Shown: positions 34,085-43,610 of the stretch, piece after piece | How the letters are laid out: each line of letters begins with the position of its first letter | Numbering within the stretch: the first letter of the stretch is position 1 | Source of the DNA: Halarsenatibacter silvermanii | GTDB lineage: Bacteria; Bacillota; Halanaerobiia; Halanaerobiales; Halarsenatibacteraceae | Direction: 5' to 3' | Length of the DNA stretch: 64,000 nucleotides | Assembly: GCF_900103135.1 (NCBI RefSeq) | Contig: NZ_FNGO01000016.1 | Coordinates: 1-64,000, forward strand | Notes under the pieces: generated by a model | Told to the model about the DNA's origin: nothing | Database searches by the model: none | Seen by the model: the letters and a program-made list of their open reading frames with translations, nothing else | Position numbers and translations under genes: made by a program

Positions 34085-35077
34085 TTATTTCATTTTTTTA
34101 ATAAAATCCCAGAGTTCGTCTCCCCCCTGCCAGGTGAGCTGATAGGTCCTGCCGTTTTCCCTGACGAGCCTGCGGCCGGAGGTCACTTTACCGATTTTAT
34201 AAGAATCTATTCCTTCCTCCCTGAGCCTCTGCTGCAGCCCCTCTCCATCTTCCAGCGAAATCAGCATACTGCCAGAAGAGATCAGACCGCAGGGATCGAT
34301 ATTGAGCCGGGAGGTTATCTCCTTAACAGGGCCGGGGACTATCTCCTCGCTCTTCTCGAGAAGAAAACCCACACCGGCTGCCTGGCTCATCTCAGTCAAG
34401 GCCCCGTAAAGACCACCTTCTGTTATATCATGCAGGGAGTTTACTCCATACTCAGCCGCAGTCAAGCCCTCCGGCAGCACACTTATCTTATGCTTATACT
34501 CCCGGGCTATATCTATGGTCTTCTGGTTTACCCCCTGTTCCAGCAGATAATCGCCGAAATCGCTGGCCAGGATAAAACAGCCTTCCAGCCCCACACCCTT
34601 GGTGAGAAGAAGATCATCCCCTTCACAGGCTCCTCCGGTGGCTACAAAACGTTCGCGTTTGGCCCGGCCAATGGCAGTTACCACTATCAGGCTGCGGCTG
34701 ACATCGCTGATAATCTCAGTATGTCCGCCCAGTATTTGAATATCCATATCCGCGGCCGTCTTATCTATCTCCCCCATCAGCTGACTTATCTCTTTATCCT
34801 CTATATCGGGAGGCAGCAGCAGCACCACCTGGATACCTATCGGTTCAGCTCCGGTGGCCGCCAGATCATTACAGGCCACCTGGACGGCCAGATACCCCGC
34901 CTGTTTGCCGGCTCCGGTAATAGGATCGGAGGAGATGGCCAGCACCTCATCGCCAAAATCCACCACGGCGCTGTCCTCGCCCAGACCGGAATTTACCAGC
35001 ACGTCCTCCCGGTGGTTGGTTATCCTGCTCAAAACAGTCTCCTGCAGTCTCTTGGAAGTTATTTTGCCTACCTGCAT
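34085..35077 (-). CDS. AIR synthase-related (PurM/HypE-like) protein
   Basis: A 330-residue protein of the PurM/HypE/ThiL ATP-binding fold. It shows SGLGEDSAVVDFGDEVLAIS, where HypE-like proteins bind ATP and metal, then ACNDLAATGAEPIGIQVVLL and a C-terminal domain with LISSGSMLISLEDG. It lacks the C-terminal cysteine of HypE (PRIC), and no hydrogenase genes are near, so hydrogenase maturation is unlikely. The substrate is unknown. Such stand-alone AIR-synthase-like genes are common in anaerobic Firmicutes. Confidence 0.85.
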   Translation of the reverse strand: MQVGKITSKRLQETVLSRITNHREDVLVNSGLGEDSAVVDFGDEVLAISSDPITGAGKQAGYLAVQVACNDLAATGAEPIGIQVVLLLPPDIEDKEISQLMGEIDKTAADMDIQILGGHTEIISDVSRSLIVVTAIGRAKRERFVATGGACEGDDLLLTKGVGLEGCFILASDFGDYLLEQGVNQKTIDIAREYKHKISVLPEGLTAAEYGVNSLHDITEGGLYGALTEMSQAAGVGFLLEKSEEIVPGPVKEITSRLNIDPCGLISSGSMLISLEDGEGLQQRLREEGIDSYKIGKVTSGRRLVRENGRTYQLTWQGGDELWDFIKKMK

Positions 35078-35121
35078 TTTCTATTAATTACCTCCTGCTC
35101 TCTGAAAATAAATTATTTAAC

Positions 35122-35258
35122 GGATCTTCTTGTATTCAGCTGGTTAATAGGTGTGTAAAAAACCTCATTTAGTTGTACTGTAAGATATAAAGCTTCGCTC
35201 ACAATGAAATTTTTCCCCGAGCTTATACGATATCTATCAACTGATAACAGGAAGATCC
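35122..35258. mobile_element. MITE-like element, copy 2 (137 bp), with perfect 8-bp target duplication
   Basis: The left end is GGATCTTCTTGTATTCAGC and the right end, read inward, is GGATCTTCCTGTTATCAG, imperfect terminal inverted repeats of over 30 bases. The direct repeat TATTTAAC flanks it at 35114-35121 and 35259-35266. The core AAGATATAAAGCTTCG plus TCACAATGAAATTTTTCCCC is shared with the copy at 49530. There is no coding capacity. It inserted at the 3' end of ispE, so its right end touches the stop codon. Confidence 0.88.
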
Positions 35259-36124
35259 TATTTAACAAACTCTAGCGCGTAGACCTCATCATCTTCCTCC
35301 GACCACGTTTTCTTTACCTCTTCAGCCCGCCGCTTTTCATCAAAAAAAGCCATAACCGTGGGGCCACTGCCTGTCATCTGAACATGCAGCGGATCGAAGG
35401 ACTCAAGTTTTTCTTTGATTTCGCAAACCCGCGGATAAAGCCGACAGGTAAAACTTTCCAGGGCATTATGCCAGCCCTCCTGCCAGCTGATGCTGACCTT
35501 TTCTTCGATGAGTTCTACGAGCTCAGATGCTGAAGCCCCTTCCCTGTCCACCCTTCCGGAAACCTCAGCAAAAATTTGCCGGGTGGAAACTGAAAAAGGC
35601 GGCTTGACCAGAACCAGCGGCTGATTTAAGAGCGGAGATAACGGGGTGATTTTTTCGCCGGCCCCCCGGGCTAAAGCAGTTCCGCCGGAAATACAAAAAG
35701 GCACATCCGCTCCCAGTTCAGCTCCGAGTTTTTCCAGTCCGCTCCGCGAAAGCCCCAGATCAAAAAGCCGGTTTACAGCGCGCAAAACCGCAGCGGCATC
35801 GGTGCTGCCGCCGGCCAGTCCGGCCGCAACCGGAATTTTTTTATCCAGCACTATTTCCAGCCCCGGCTTGACCGCGGCAAATTTATTCATCATCAGACTG
35901 GCAGCCTGCCAGACCAGGTTGTCTCGATCGGCTGGAAGCTCTTTTCCGCGCACTTCCAGCTTTATCCTGTCTCCCCTGTTTTTATTCGCCGCCACCAGCA
36001 GACGATCGTAAAGCGAGATACTTTGCATAATAGTTTCCAGCCTGTGATAACCATCAGAACGACGGCCTATGACATCCAGATGAAGATTGATCTTGGCCGG
36101 CGCCCTCTCCTCAACCCTGTTCAT
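35258..36124 (-). CDS. ispE: 4-diphosphocytidyl-2-C-methyl-D-erythritol kinase
   Basis: A 288-residue GHMP kinase that phosphorylates CDP-methylerythritol in the non-mevalonate isoprenoid pathway. Motifs are APAKINLHLDVIGRRSDGYH (N-terminal), the ATP loop PVAAGLAGGSTDAAAVLRAV, and MTGSGPTVMAFF. The ATG at 36122-36124 has GGGAGG ten bases upstream. The open frame continues 72 codons further upstream, but that part holds the promoter (36195-36223) and does not resemble IspE. The stop codon lies in a MITE target duplication, so the last codons may have been altered by the insertion. Confidence 0.96.
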   Translation of the reverse strand: MNRVEERAPAKINLHLDVIGRRSDGYHRLETIMQSISLYDRLLVAANKNRGDRIKLEVRGKELPADRDNLVWQAASLMMNKFAAVKPGLEIVLDKKIPVAAGLAGGSTDAAAVLRAVNRLFDLGLSRSGLEKLGAELGADVPFCISGGTALARGAGEKITPLSPLLNQPLVLVKPPFSVSTRQIFAEVSGRVDREGASASELVELIEEKVSISWQEGWHNALESFTCRLYPRVCEIKEKLESFDPLHVQMTGSGPTVMAFFDEKRRAEEVKKTWSEEDDEVYALEFVK

Positions 36125-36194
36125 TCTTTGCAATCCTCCCGAAAAAAATAACGAGCACCAGACGATCGTTTTAAAAACTATACCATTCAGGCTT

Positions 36195-36223
36195 ATTATA
36201 ACACCTGTTAGAACATAAGTTAA
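36195..36223 (-). promoter_or_regulatory. Promoter of ispE
   Basis: TTAACT (36218-36223), 17-base spacer, TATAAT (36195-36200) on the minus strand. Confidence 0.72.
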
Positions 36224-36262
36224 GAAAAACAAAGAATTATGTTTTGATATAACACGGGAACG

Positions 36263-36291
36263 TTGTACGGCGAGGACACAGCTGATATAAT
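36263..36291 (+). promoter_or_regulatory. Promoter of the metallo-hydrolase gene
   Basis: TTGTAC (36263-36268), 17-base spacer, TATAAT (36286-36291), divergent from the ispE promoter. Confidence 0.75.
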
Positions 36292-36384
36292 TAGTATTAT
36301 GAAGCAAGGCCTGGACTTTGAAAAATGGGAGCTTCTCCATATCAGCTGGTTCAATATAGTTTTAACAGGGGAGGTAATAAAAAA

Positions 36385-37134
36385 ATGAGCCGAGAAATCA
36401 GCTTAACCATATGGCATATTTACCACAGCGGTTCGGCAGTTTTAAACCACGAGACCAAAAATCTGCATATTTTCGATTATTACCGGCAGGCAGGCAGCAA
36501 ATTCCCGGAAATATGGCGGAAAAATTATGATATCAACAGCGCCTATATCTATGTAAGCCACAGTCACGGAGACCATTACGATCCGGAAATATTCAGCTGG
36601 GGCGAAAAATTTGCCGGGCCCAGATATATCCTGAGCAGCGACCTCAGATCGCGGACCGAAAAATACGAAAAAAGAAATTTTGAGTTCAATTATATATCTC
36701 CCGGTCAAAAGGTTAAGTCCGGTGAAACCATGGTGGAAGCTTACGAAAGCACCGATGAAGGTATCTCGCTCTTGACCGGACCTGCCAGCAGCAGACCGTC
36801 GATCTTTTTCGCCGGAGATCTCAACTGGTGGGACTGGCAGAGTTTTTCCGAAAAAGAGCGCCGGACCGAGGAAAAAGAATACAAACAGGTTATAGATAAA
36901 CTGGCAGGCAGGGAGATCGATCTGGCTTTTGTTCCCGTAGATCCCAGGCTGGAAGAAAGCTTCGATCTGGCCGGCCGTTATTTTATCGAGAAGGTCAGCC
37001 CCAAAAACTTTGTGCCAATCCATTTCGGCGATGATTATGAAACTCCGGAGAGATTTCGCCAAAAATACGATGGAGATAAAACGAACATCCTGACCGTAGA
37101 AGAGCCGGGACAGCGACAGGAACTAAAGCTTTAA
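36385..37134 (+). CDS. Metallo-beta-lactamase-fold hydrolase
   Basis: A 249-residue protein of the metallo-beta-lactamase superfamily. The metal motif is VSHSHGDHYDPE (HxHxDH), further ligands are probably in FFAGDLNWWDW and in PIHFGDDY. It begins IWHIYHSGSAVLNHETKNLH, which resembles UlaG/YtnP-type hydrolases. The substrate is unknown. The ATG at 36385 follows GGGGAGG; the frame opens 20 codons earlier without a site. It has its own promoter and terminator, so it is a single-gene unit divergent from ispE. Confidence 0.9.
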   Translation: MSREISLTIWHIYHSGSAVLNHETKNLHIFDYYRQAGSKFPEIWRKNYDINSAYIYVSHSHGDHYDPEIFSWGEKFAGPRYILSSDLRSRTEKYEKRNFEFNYISPGQKVKSGETMVEAYESTDEGISLLTGPASSRPSIFFAGDLNWWDWQSFSEKERRTEEKEYKQVIDKLAGREIDLAFVPVDPRLEESFDLAGRYFIEKVSPKNFVPIHFGDDYETPERFRQKYDGDKTNILTVEEPGQRQELKL

Positions 37135-37160
37135 ACGTCGACGAAACACACGCGTGAGAA

Positions 37161-37188
37161 ATCCCCCGCACAAAAGCGGGGGATTTTT
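37161..37188 (+). terminator. Terminator of the metallo-hydrolase gene
   Basis: ATCCCCCGC and GCGGGGGAT around a short loop, followed by TTTTT. Confidence 0.88.
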
Positions 37189-37223
37189 ACATACAGATCA
37201 AATTTTGCCCGGCAAATCGCCGA

Positions 37224-38405
37224 TCACTCGATTATATCCAGTTCCAGCCCTATTTTTTTGAATTTGTCCAGGGCAAATTCGAGATCATCCTGGCCGTGCG
37301 AAGCCGAGATCATAACCCTAATGCGGGCCTCTCCTCTGGGTACAGTAGGAAATCCTATCGACTGAGCGAAAATACCCTCCTCAAAGAGGCGTTCGCTGAA
37401 GCGGCTGGCAGTTTCCGCCTCACCCAGAATGACCGGAGTTATCGGAGTTTCGGTGCCCCCGACATCAAATCCAGCTGCTTTCATCTCCTTCTGGAATTTT
37501 TCAGCATTATTCCAGAGCATTTTTACCAGGTCGTTGTTCTCCTCGAGAATCTCGACCGCTCTTATAGTAGCAGCCAGATCCGGCGGGGTTACAGCTGAGC
37601 TGAAAAGAAAAGGTCGGCCCTTCTGGCGCAGAAATTCCACCAGGGTCTCGCTGCCGGCAATCGCTCCGCCGACTGTGCCGAAAGCCTTGGAGAAAGTACC
37701 CACCTCTATATCGACATCGCCGTGCAGATCAAAATGGTCGACGATTCCTCTCCCATGGCTGCCCAGCACCCCTTCACCGTGGGCGTCATCAACCATAACC
37801 ACCGCGTCATGCTCCTCGGCCAGCTCGACTATCTCGGGCAGGGGAGCTATATCGCCATCCATGCTGAAAACTCCGTCGGTAACTATTAGTTTATGTCTCG
37901 CTTCTACCTCCTCCAGGACCGACTCCAGCGAATCCATATCGGCGTGTTCGTAAACTTCCAGATCTGCCCGTGATAAACGGCAGCCGTCTATGATGCTGGC
38001 GTGATTTAGCTCATCGCTAATGATGACATCGTCTTCACCGGTAATGGCCGGTATGACGGCCAGATTGGCATTGAAGCCGGATTGAAATGTCAGAGTCGCC
38101 TCGACCTTCTTAAAATCAGCCAGTTTTTCCTCCAGTTCACGGTGCAGTTCCATCGTTCCCGCTATGGTCCTCACCGCTCCCGGCCCAACACCGTACTTAT
38201 CGACAGCTCTCTGGGCAGCCTCGACCAGCTCGTGATGATTGGCCAGTCCCAGATAGTTATTGGAGCAAAAATTCAGCTTCTCCTCGCCCTCGATATCAAC
38301 CCAGGCTCCCTGAGGGCTTTCCAGAGTACGTATGCGGTTATATAATCCTTCTTCTTTTAATTCGGCTATATCATCCTGCAGTCTGGCCTCAAAATTCTCA
38401 TTCAT
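37224..38405 (-). CDS. kbl: Glycine C-acetyltransferase (2-amino-3-ketobutyrate CoA ligase)
   Basis: A 393-residue PLP enzyme that splits 2-amino-3-oxobutyrate into glycine and acetyl-CoA, the second step of threonine breakdown. It shows [13 protein letters not shown] near the start, [17 protein letters not shown], and the PLP-lysine motif [12 protein letters not shown]. The length matches the alpha-oxoamine synthase family. It lies 16 bases downstream of tdh, which makes its substrate, so the pair forms an operon. Confidence 0.96.
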   Translation of the reverse strand: MNENFEARLQDDIAELKEEGLYNRIRTLESPQGAWVDIEGEEKLNFCSNNYLGLANHHELVEAAQRAVDKYGVGPGAVRTIAGTMELHRELEEKLADFKKVEATLTFQSGFNANLAVIPAITGEDDVIISDELNHASIIDGCRLSRADLEVYEHADMDSLESVLEEVEARHKLIVTDGVFSMDGDIAPLPEIVELAEEHDAVVMVDDAHGEGVLGSHGRGIVDHFDLHGDVDIEVGTFSKAFGTVGGAIAGSETLVEFLRQKGRPFLFSSAVTPPDLAATIRAVEILEENNDLVKMLWNNAEKFQKEMKAAGFDVGGTETPITPVILGEAETASRFSERLFEEGIFAQSIGFPTVPRGEARIRVMISASHGQDDLEFALDKFKKIGLELDIIE

Positions 38406-38421
38406 AACTTGTTACCTCCTT

Positions 38422-39456
38422 TTAAGTCAAGAGCACGATCTTGCCGCAGTCACCCGATTCCATAAGTTCCATCCCCCTTTCGAATTCCTCCAGAGGAAAT
38501 TTATGGGTGACAAGCTGCTTTAGATCTATAATCTGCTCTCGCAATAACCGCCTGGCTGTGTACCAGGTCCGATACATCTCACGCCCGGTAATCCCCTCCA
38601 CCCTGAGATTTTTAAAAACCTGCTGGTTGATATCCAGACTCACTTCACCGTCGAATGCACCTAAAATGGCCATTTTACCGCCGGGAGTCAAATATTCAAG
38701 GCCCTGGCGCAGGGCATCTTTGTTCCCGGACATCTCGGCTGCAAGATCAAACCCCTCCGCCCGGAGATTCTGATTTAAATGTTCCTCGAGATTTTCCGGC
38801 TCGATGGCCCAGCTGGCCCCCAGTTCTCCTGCCAGGTTACGACGGTAATCATGCGGTTCGGTCACCGTTATCGTGGCAGCCCCCAGAGCCCGTGCCACCA
38901 GAATACCCATAAGACCTACCGGACCCGCCCCGGTGATCAGGACATTGTTCCCGGCGGGTTCTCCGGCATTTATCGTGTCGATAGCATTCCCCAGCGGCTC
39001 CTGCAAAGAGGCCAGTTCCGGCGAGAGTCCCGGCGGATTTATTTCCAGCATATCGGCCTCAATAGCTGTATACTCCGAAAAGACACCATCGGTATGAACC
39101 CCCAGTATCTCCATATCCTGACATATATGCCGCTGACCGGTCCGGCACTGATAGCATTCTCCGCAGTTAATATGTGTTTCAGCTGAAACAAAATCACCTT
39201 CTGAAATTCTCGTCACCAGTTCGCCCGTCTCAATCACACGACCGGCAAGCTCATGTCCCATAATATGAGGCAGCTCGATATCTTTTTCCTGAGCCCACTT
39301 ATTCCAGGCGTAGATATGATAATCGCTTCCGCAGATTGAAGTGCGTTCTACCTCAATCAAAGCCTGAGTGGGGGAAGGGCTGGGCACCGGCACCTCCTCC
39401 AGGGAAGCCCCCGGAGCAGTTTCAGTCTTGACCACCGCTTTCATGGTATCCTTCAA
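38422..39456 (-). CDS. tdh: L-threonine 3-dehydrogenase
   Basis: A 344-residue zinc-containing medium-chain dehydrogenase that oxidises threonine to 2-amino-3-oxobutyrate with NAD. The catalytic zinc ligands lie in TSICGSDYHIY and MGHELAG. The four structural-zinc cysteines are in CGECYQCRTGQRHIC. The Rossmann motif is ITGAGPVGLMGILVA. It is followed by kbl in the same operon, giving a complete threonine-to-glycine route. Confidence 0.96.
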   Translation of the reverse strand: MKDTMKAVVKTETAPGASLEEVPVPSPSPTQALIEVERTSICGSDYHIYAWNKWAQEKDIELPHIMGHELAGRVIETGELVTRISEGDFVSAETHINCGECYQCRTGQRHICQDMEILGVHTDGVFSEYTAIEADMLEINPPGLSPELASLQEPLGNAIDTINAGEPAGNNVLITGAGPVGLMGILVARALGAATITVTEPHDYRRNLAGELGASWAIEPENLEEHLNQNLRAEGFDLAAEMSGNKDALRQGLEYLTPGGKMAILGAFDGEVSLDINQQVFKNLRVEGITGREMYRTWYTARRLLREQIIDLKQLVTHKFPLEEFERGMELMESGDCGKIVLLT

Positions 39457-39525
39457 TCTGATAACCCCCTATAAAATGTCCTAAAAACCAGATCGACCTC
39501 TCTCACCGACCGCAGGTTTTAGCTC

Positions 39526-40482
39526 TCAATCAAAAACAACCTCTATACTGCTGGCCGGACTCGCCACCTCTATAGTTATTTTCTCGTCAGCCTCCTGAAA
39601 ATTTTTCGAAAGATAGGTGCTGGGATCGACCTCTTCCAGGTCCACATCGGCAAAATTATTGCTGCTGACCACATTCTCGGTGTCGATTTTTAGTCCCACT
39701 TCATCCGGCAGGTAAAAGGTCATATCAGAGGCTCCGGAACTGATATTCACATCGCTGGAATAGCGACCAAAATAAATCTCCAGATCACTGACGCCGGAGT
39801 TGATATCGAGGCTGCTAATTTCAAGATCTCTCAGTTTCAGTTCATAATGCCCGGCACCTGATTCTATCTTCAGCTCGTGCGGAAGTCTATCGCTCAGCTG
39901 CAATACTGCATGGTTGATAAAATCCATCTCTTCCAGCTCAAAACGCTGTTGTTGATAGATCGAAAGCCGGCCGAGCCTGTCCTGGCTATCGTAATCGTAA
40001 TCTATTTCCGGTTTCATCTCTCCGTATTCAAAATTCAATTCATAAAGCTTGTCTCCTTCTTCCTCCGGGAAAAGAGGCTTTACATCCAGCCCCCCCGCCT
40101 CAACATTAAATTTGACGAGGAGTTTTTCGATCTCAGAATCGTAGGTCATTTCTTCTCCCAGAGTCTCGGTGCTTTTTTCAACCTGCTGCCCTGTTCTTCC
40201 CACCATATGCCAGTAAATAGGATTGGCGGGATTGGGAAAGAGCAGTCCAACGAAAATTATGATCAAAAGCAAAGGTGTAATCCACCATAATTTAGTGCCC
40301 CGAAATATTATGTTCATGCCAAGCAGGATCAGAAAAAGAGGCCAGCTTCTCATGAGCAGGCTCCAGAAATCAAAGCCCAGATAGCCGAAGGTATCCAGCA
40401 AAAAAAGTATACCCGTTCCTATCAGAAAAATACCGAAGGTGATATCTGCTCTGCTGTAACGGCTTTCACCCACCGAAATCAA
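39526..40482 (-). CDS. LiaF-like membrane protein (DUF5668 plus C-terminal beta domain)
   Basis: A 318-residue protein. Residues about 13-90 hold three to four membrane helices with the DUF5668/LiaF-type pattern FLIGTGILFLLDTFGYL and WPLFLILLGMNIIF. From about 130 on, a soluble domain rich in beta structure ends in a repeated Ser/Asp pattern (SSLDINSGVSDLEIYFG). That C-terminal part resembles LiaF/YvqF envelope-stress proteins. It overlaps the PspC gene upstream by 17 bases and shares its promoter, so both probably act together in envelope stress sensing. Confidence 0.82.
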   Translation of the reverse strand: MISVGESRYSRADITFGIFLIGTGILFLLDTFGYLGFDFWSLLMRSWPLFLILLGMNIIFRGTKLWWITPLLLIIIFVGLLFPNPANPIYWHMVGRTGQQVEKSTETLGEEMTYDSEIEKLLVKFNVEAGGLDVKPLFPEEEGDKLYELNFEYGEMKPEIDYDYDSQDRLGRLSIYQQQRFELEEMDFINHAVLQLSDRLPHELKIESGAGHYELKLRDLEISSLDINSGVSDLEIYFGRYSSDVNISSGASDMTFYLPDEVGLKIDTENVVSSNNFADVDLEEVDPSTYLSKNFQEADEKITIEVASPASSIEVVFD

Positions 40483-40933
40483 CCCCCCTGACCAGAAGCA
40501 GCAGGCCCAAAAAGATGAGTATCAGAGGCCAGAACGGCCTTAGATAGAAGGCTGGAAACCACATATTGAACAAAAACAGGGCTCCCAGCAGAACGAGAAA
40601 AATTCCCAGGTACCGCTCGCGGGAACTAAAAAAACCGTCCGCCCTGCCGCTCCGGCGATCCTGCCCTGTACAAGAACGGTCCTCCTCGCGGTAAAAGTTT
40701 TGCTGCCGGCCATCTACCGGCAGAGGTTCTAAAGGTATTATTATCCAGGCTATAATGTAAACCAAAAAACCCATGCCTTCGGCCAGGAGCAGCAAAATAA
40801 AGAGAAGCCGAATCAATATGGGATCGATATCAAAATAATCAGCCAGCCCCCCGCAGACCCCGCCCAGTACTTTATGACGGCGCGAGCGATAAAAACGAGT
40901 CCGGTCTTTTTTGCTGTCCTGCCGGCGTTTCAT
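40466..40933 (-). CDS. PspC-domain membrane protein
   Basis: A 155-residue protein. The PspC domain (about 15-72: FYRSRRHKVLGGVCGGLADY, then FDIDPILIRLLFILL) is followed by a hydrophilic linker and two further helices of the LiaF/DUF5668 kind (FLVLLGALFLFNMWF; WPLILIFLGLLLLVRG). PspC domains are linked to phage-shock and envelope-stress control. It is the first gene of a two-gene operon with the LiaF-like protein and has its own promoter. Confidence 0.9.
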   Translation of the reverse strand: MKRRQDSKKDRTRFYRSRRHKVLGGVCGGLADYFDIDPILIRLLFILLLLAEGMGFLVYIIAWIIIPLEPLPVDGRQQNFYREEDRSCTGQDRRSGRADGFFSSRERYLGIFLVLLGALFLFNMWFPAFYLRPFWPLILIFLGLLLLVRGVDFGG

Positions 40934-40962
40934 ATTAATCCCGCCTTTCCCTCTGCGCTTAC

Positions 40963-40991
40963 ATTATATCTTATCTAATGGCAACATTCAA
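40963..40991 (-). promoter_or_regulatory. Promoter of the PspC-LiaF-like operon
   Basis: TTGAAT (40986-40991), 17-base spacer, TATAAT (40963-40968) on the minus strand. Confidence 0.75.
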
Positions 40992-41008
40992 AACTCAGAG
41001 GAGAAGAG

Positions 41009-42766
41009 TTATCCCATCCTCTCGGCCGAGCGGCGGCGATTTTGACTGTAAAGCCTATCATAATAATTTTTCATCATCTCAGCAGCGGTAAACTCATCGA
41101 TAGTCGAGGCGATGCTGTTTTCCCTTATCCGGGCAAATTCCTCCGGTTTTTCATAATAAAGAGGTACAACTTCTTTTAACAGAACCCGGTAGAGTTTTTT
41201 GCGATCGTGTTCATCCTGCTTTTGGGCTGTATCCGCCTCAAAACCATCTCCTATCTTCCAGCCGTTGACACCGTGCTGGCAGGCCTCAGGCCACCAGCCA
41301 TCGAGAATGCTCAGATTGGGAATGCCATTCATCGCCGCCTTCATACCGGAGGTTCCGCTGGCCTCCAGCGGTCTGCGGGGATTGTTGAGCCAGACATCAA
41401 CACCGCGGGTCAAAAGCCGGCCTATTTCCATATCATAATCGGGCAGAAAAACCACCGCTTCAGGATATTTACGGCTCATTCTGACCAGTTCGGCCACGAT
41501 ATCCTTGCCGTTATCATCAAGGGGATGAGCTTTGCCGGCATAAACGATTTGAATTTTGCCTTCCTCCAGATAGGGCCCGATGCGCTCCTCATCAGAAAAG
41601 AGCAGAGTGGCTCTCTTATAGGGCACTGCCCGCCGGGCAAATCCCAGAAGCAGTCTGTCTTCAGCCAGCTTCTGGCCGGTGCGTTCAGTTATAAAATCCA
41701 AAAGCTCAGCTTTGTTTTTAGCATGTTCTGCAGCCACCGAAGGACCTCCGTCCTCGCGCCAGGCGCTGACGACCTCTTCATCGACCCAGCTGCCGCGATG
41801 CACTCCGTTGGTTATGGCCTCTATAGGAGCCCTATCATCGACGTCCTCCCACATCCTGCATGCGGTCCTGCCGTGGAGCTGAGAGACGCCGTTGGCCAGC
41901 GAGGAAAGGCGCAGGCCTGCCACCGTCATATTGAAAGGCGCCCCGCCGATCTGTACCATCTCATCCAGGCTGAGACCGTTGAATGCTCCCATGTAGGAAA
42001 GAGTTCTCAGGCTGTGCTCTTCGTTACCCTGCTCAACCGGGGTATGCGTGGTAAAAACCACCTCTTCCCGCGTATTTTTTAGAGCTTTTTCAAATCCCGC
42101 TCCCCCGGCTCGCTTCTCCTCTATCAGTTCGGTGCCGGCCAGAGCAGCATGCCCTTCATTAAAATGATAAACATCGACATCTATATTAAGCGCCCGCAGA
42201 GCTCTCACACCGCCTATACCCAGAATCATCTCCTGAGCTATCCGCTCTTCGCTGAACCAGCCGTAAAGCTGACCGGTAAGCCAGGCATCACCCGCCTCAT
42301 TGGCAGGATGATTGGCATCGAGCAGATAAAGGTCAGCATTGCCAAAACCGCTGGCCCGGTAAACAGCACAGATCACCTCTCGACCCCTTATATCGACGCT
42401 AACTCGAACCCCCGTATCATCAACAAGATCATATACATGATCATGGCGGGGATAACAATCGACCGGTCTGCCTTCCTCCAGACGCTGTGAGGTATAGCCC
42501 TGCCGCCACAAAAGTCCTATGCCGACAAGAGGCATATTTTCATCCCGGGCTGCCTTCAAAACATCGCCGGCCAGAATACCCAGGCCCCCGGCATAAATCG
42601 GCAGACTGTTATCGAGTCCGTATTCCATGCAAAAATAAGCGACTTTAGGTCTTTTGCCCTTTCTTTCCAGCCGCTTATGAATACCCCGGGCCGGCCTTGA
42701 TCGGCGGACCGGTCTGTCCTGTTTGAGCGATCGGAGCTTCCTGTCAGTTGTCTTAAAAAATTTCAT
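41009..42766 (-). CDS. glgP: Alpha-glucan phosphorylase (short type)
   Basis: A 585-residue enzyme that releases glucose-1-phosphate from glycogen or maltodextrin. It shows VAYFCMEYGLDNSLPIYAGG near the start, HFNEGHAALAGTELI, VFTTHTPVEQGNEEH and the pyridoxal-phosphate site EASGTSGMKAAMNGI. It is shorter than the 800-residue classical GlgP and belongs to the alpha-glucan-family phosphorylases of about 550-720 residues. No other glycogen gene is adjacent. A TetR gene is transcribed divergently. Confidence 0.94.
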   Translation of the reverse strand: MKFFKTTDRKLRSLKQDRPVRRSRPARGIHKRLERKGKRPKVAYFCMEYGLDNSLPIYAGGLGILAGDVLKAARDENMPLVGIGLLWRQGYTSQRLEEGRPVDCYPRHDHVYDLVDDTGVRVSVDIRGREVICAVYRASGFGNADLYLLDANHPANEAGDAWLTGQLYGWFSEERIAQEMILGIGGVRALRALNIDVDVYHFNEGHAALAGTELIEEKRAGGAGFEKALKNTREEVVFTTHTPVEQGNEEHSLRTLSYMGAFNGLSLDEMVQIGGAPFNMTVAGLRLSSLANGVSQLHGRTACRMWEDVDDRAPIEAITNGVHRGSWVDEEVVSAWREDGGPSVAAEHAKNKAELLDFITERTGQKLAEDRLLLGFARRAVPYKRATLLFSDEERIGPYLEEGKIQIVYAGKAHPLDDNGKDIVAELVRMSRKYPEAVVFLPDYDMEIGRLLTRGVDVWLNNPRRPLEASGTSGMKAAMNGIPNLSILDGWWPEACQHGVNGWKIGDGFEADTAQKQDEHDRKKLYRVLLKEVVPLYYEKPEEFARIRENSIASTIDEFTAAEMMKNYYDRLYSQNRRRSAERMG

Positions 42767-42847
42767 TTAAAAATCACCCTTCCCGGCTGAACTGATGCGG
42801 GCCAGAAAATTCTGGACCCTTGCATTTTCAGCTGATTTATTATATTC

Positions 42848-42876
42848 TTAACACAAAGTTTAATCGTGATTATAAT
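42848..42876 (+). promoter_or_regulatory. Promoter of the TetR gene
   Basis: TTAACA (42848-42853), 17-base spacer, TATAAT (42871-42876), about 35 bases before the start codon. Confidence 0.78.
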
Positions 42877-42912
42877 ATAAACATTATTTATGTCAGGGGG
42901 GAGTCCCGTTAA

Positions 42913-43581
42913 ATGATAGAATTCGATAAAAAAGATGTTAAGAAAATTCGTACTATCAAAGTTTTTATCGATGCGGCAGCCCAGATCATCGAAGATGAGG
43001 GAATTGAAAATGTCACCATCCGCAAAGTCGCTGATATAGCAGGTTATAACAGCGCTACTATCTACAATTACTTCGATAACTGCAACCAGCTGGTTTTTTT
43101 CGCCGCCGCCCGTTTTATGAAAGATTACATAGATGAGATGCCGGAGTATATCGCCCGGGGCGAAACAGAGTTCGAAAAACTCCTGCTCATGTGGGAATGC
43201 TTCTGCTACCATTCCTTCCAAAAACCCAAAATCTACCATGCTATCTTTATAGACGATATCGGAGGCAGACCGGGCACTCTTCTGGAAAATTACTTTCAGC
43301 TGTTCCCGAAAGATTTAAATTCCCCGCCGCAGGAGCTTATTCCCATGCTCAAAGCCACTGATTTTTCGCGCCGCACCTCGCTGGCCATAAAACCCCTGGT
43401 AGAAAATGGAACCCTCTCCGAAGAAATGGCCCGGGAAATAGATGAGCAGATCCGTCTGATATATCAGGGTATGGTGTCATTGATAATCAATAACCGCCGC
43501 CCTCATGCCCCCGATCAAAATACCGAAAAAGTTATGAAACATATAAAACGCATCTTTGAATACGGTCGGGAACATTCCTGA
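42913..43581 (+). CDS. TetR/AcrR-family regulator
   Basis: A 222-residue regulator with the N-terminal helix-turn-helix IENVTIRKVADIAGYNSATI and IYNYFDNCNQLVFFAA, typical of TetR proteins. The C-terminal ligand domain is unlike any I can name. The AGGGGGGA site lies upstream of the ATG. It is divergent from glgP with only 146 bases between, so it could control glgP or itself. The target gene cannot be established from sequence. The opposite-strand frame of similar extent is not coding. Confidence 0.88.
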   Translation: MIEFDKKDVKKIRTIKVFIDAAAQIIEDEGIENVTIRKVADIAGYNSATIYNYFDNCNQLVFFAAARFMKDYIDEMPEYIARGETEFEKLLLMWECFCYHSFQKPKIYHAIFIDDIGGRPGTLLENYFQLFPKDLNSPPQELIPMLKATDFSRRTSLAIKPLVENGTLSEEMAREIDEQIRLIYQGMVSLIINNRRPHAPDQNTEKVMKHIKRIFEYGREHS

Positions 43582-43610
43582 TCGACCTCTGTATTCTCCT
43601 ATCACTCCTA

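Noticed and set aside
36125-36340. A 72-codon upstream extension of ispE
   Set aside because: It contains the ispE promoter and is unlike any IspE N-terminus. A good ribosome-binding site precedes the internal ATG at 36122-36124.
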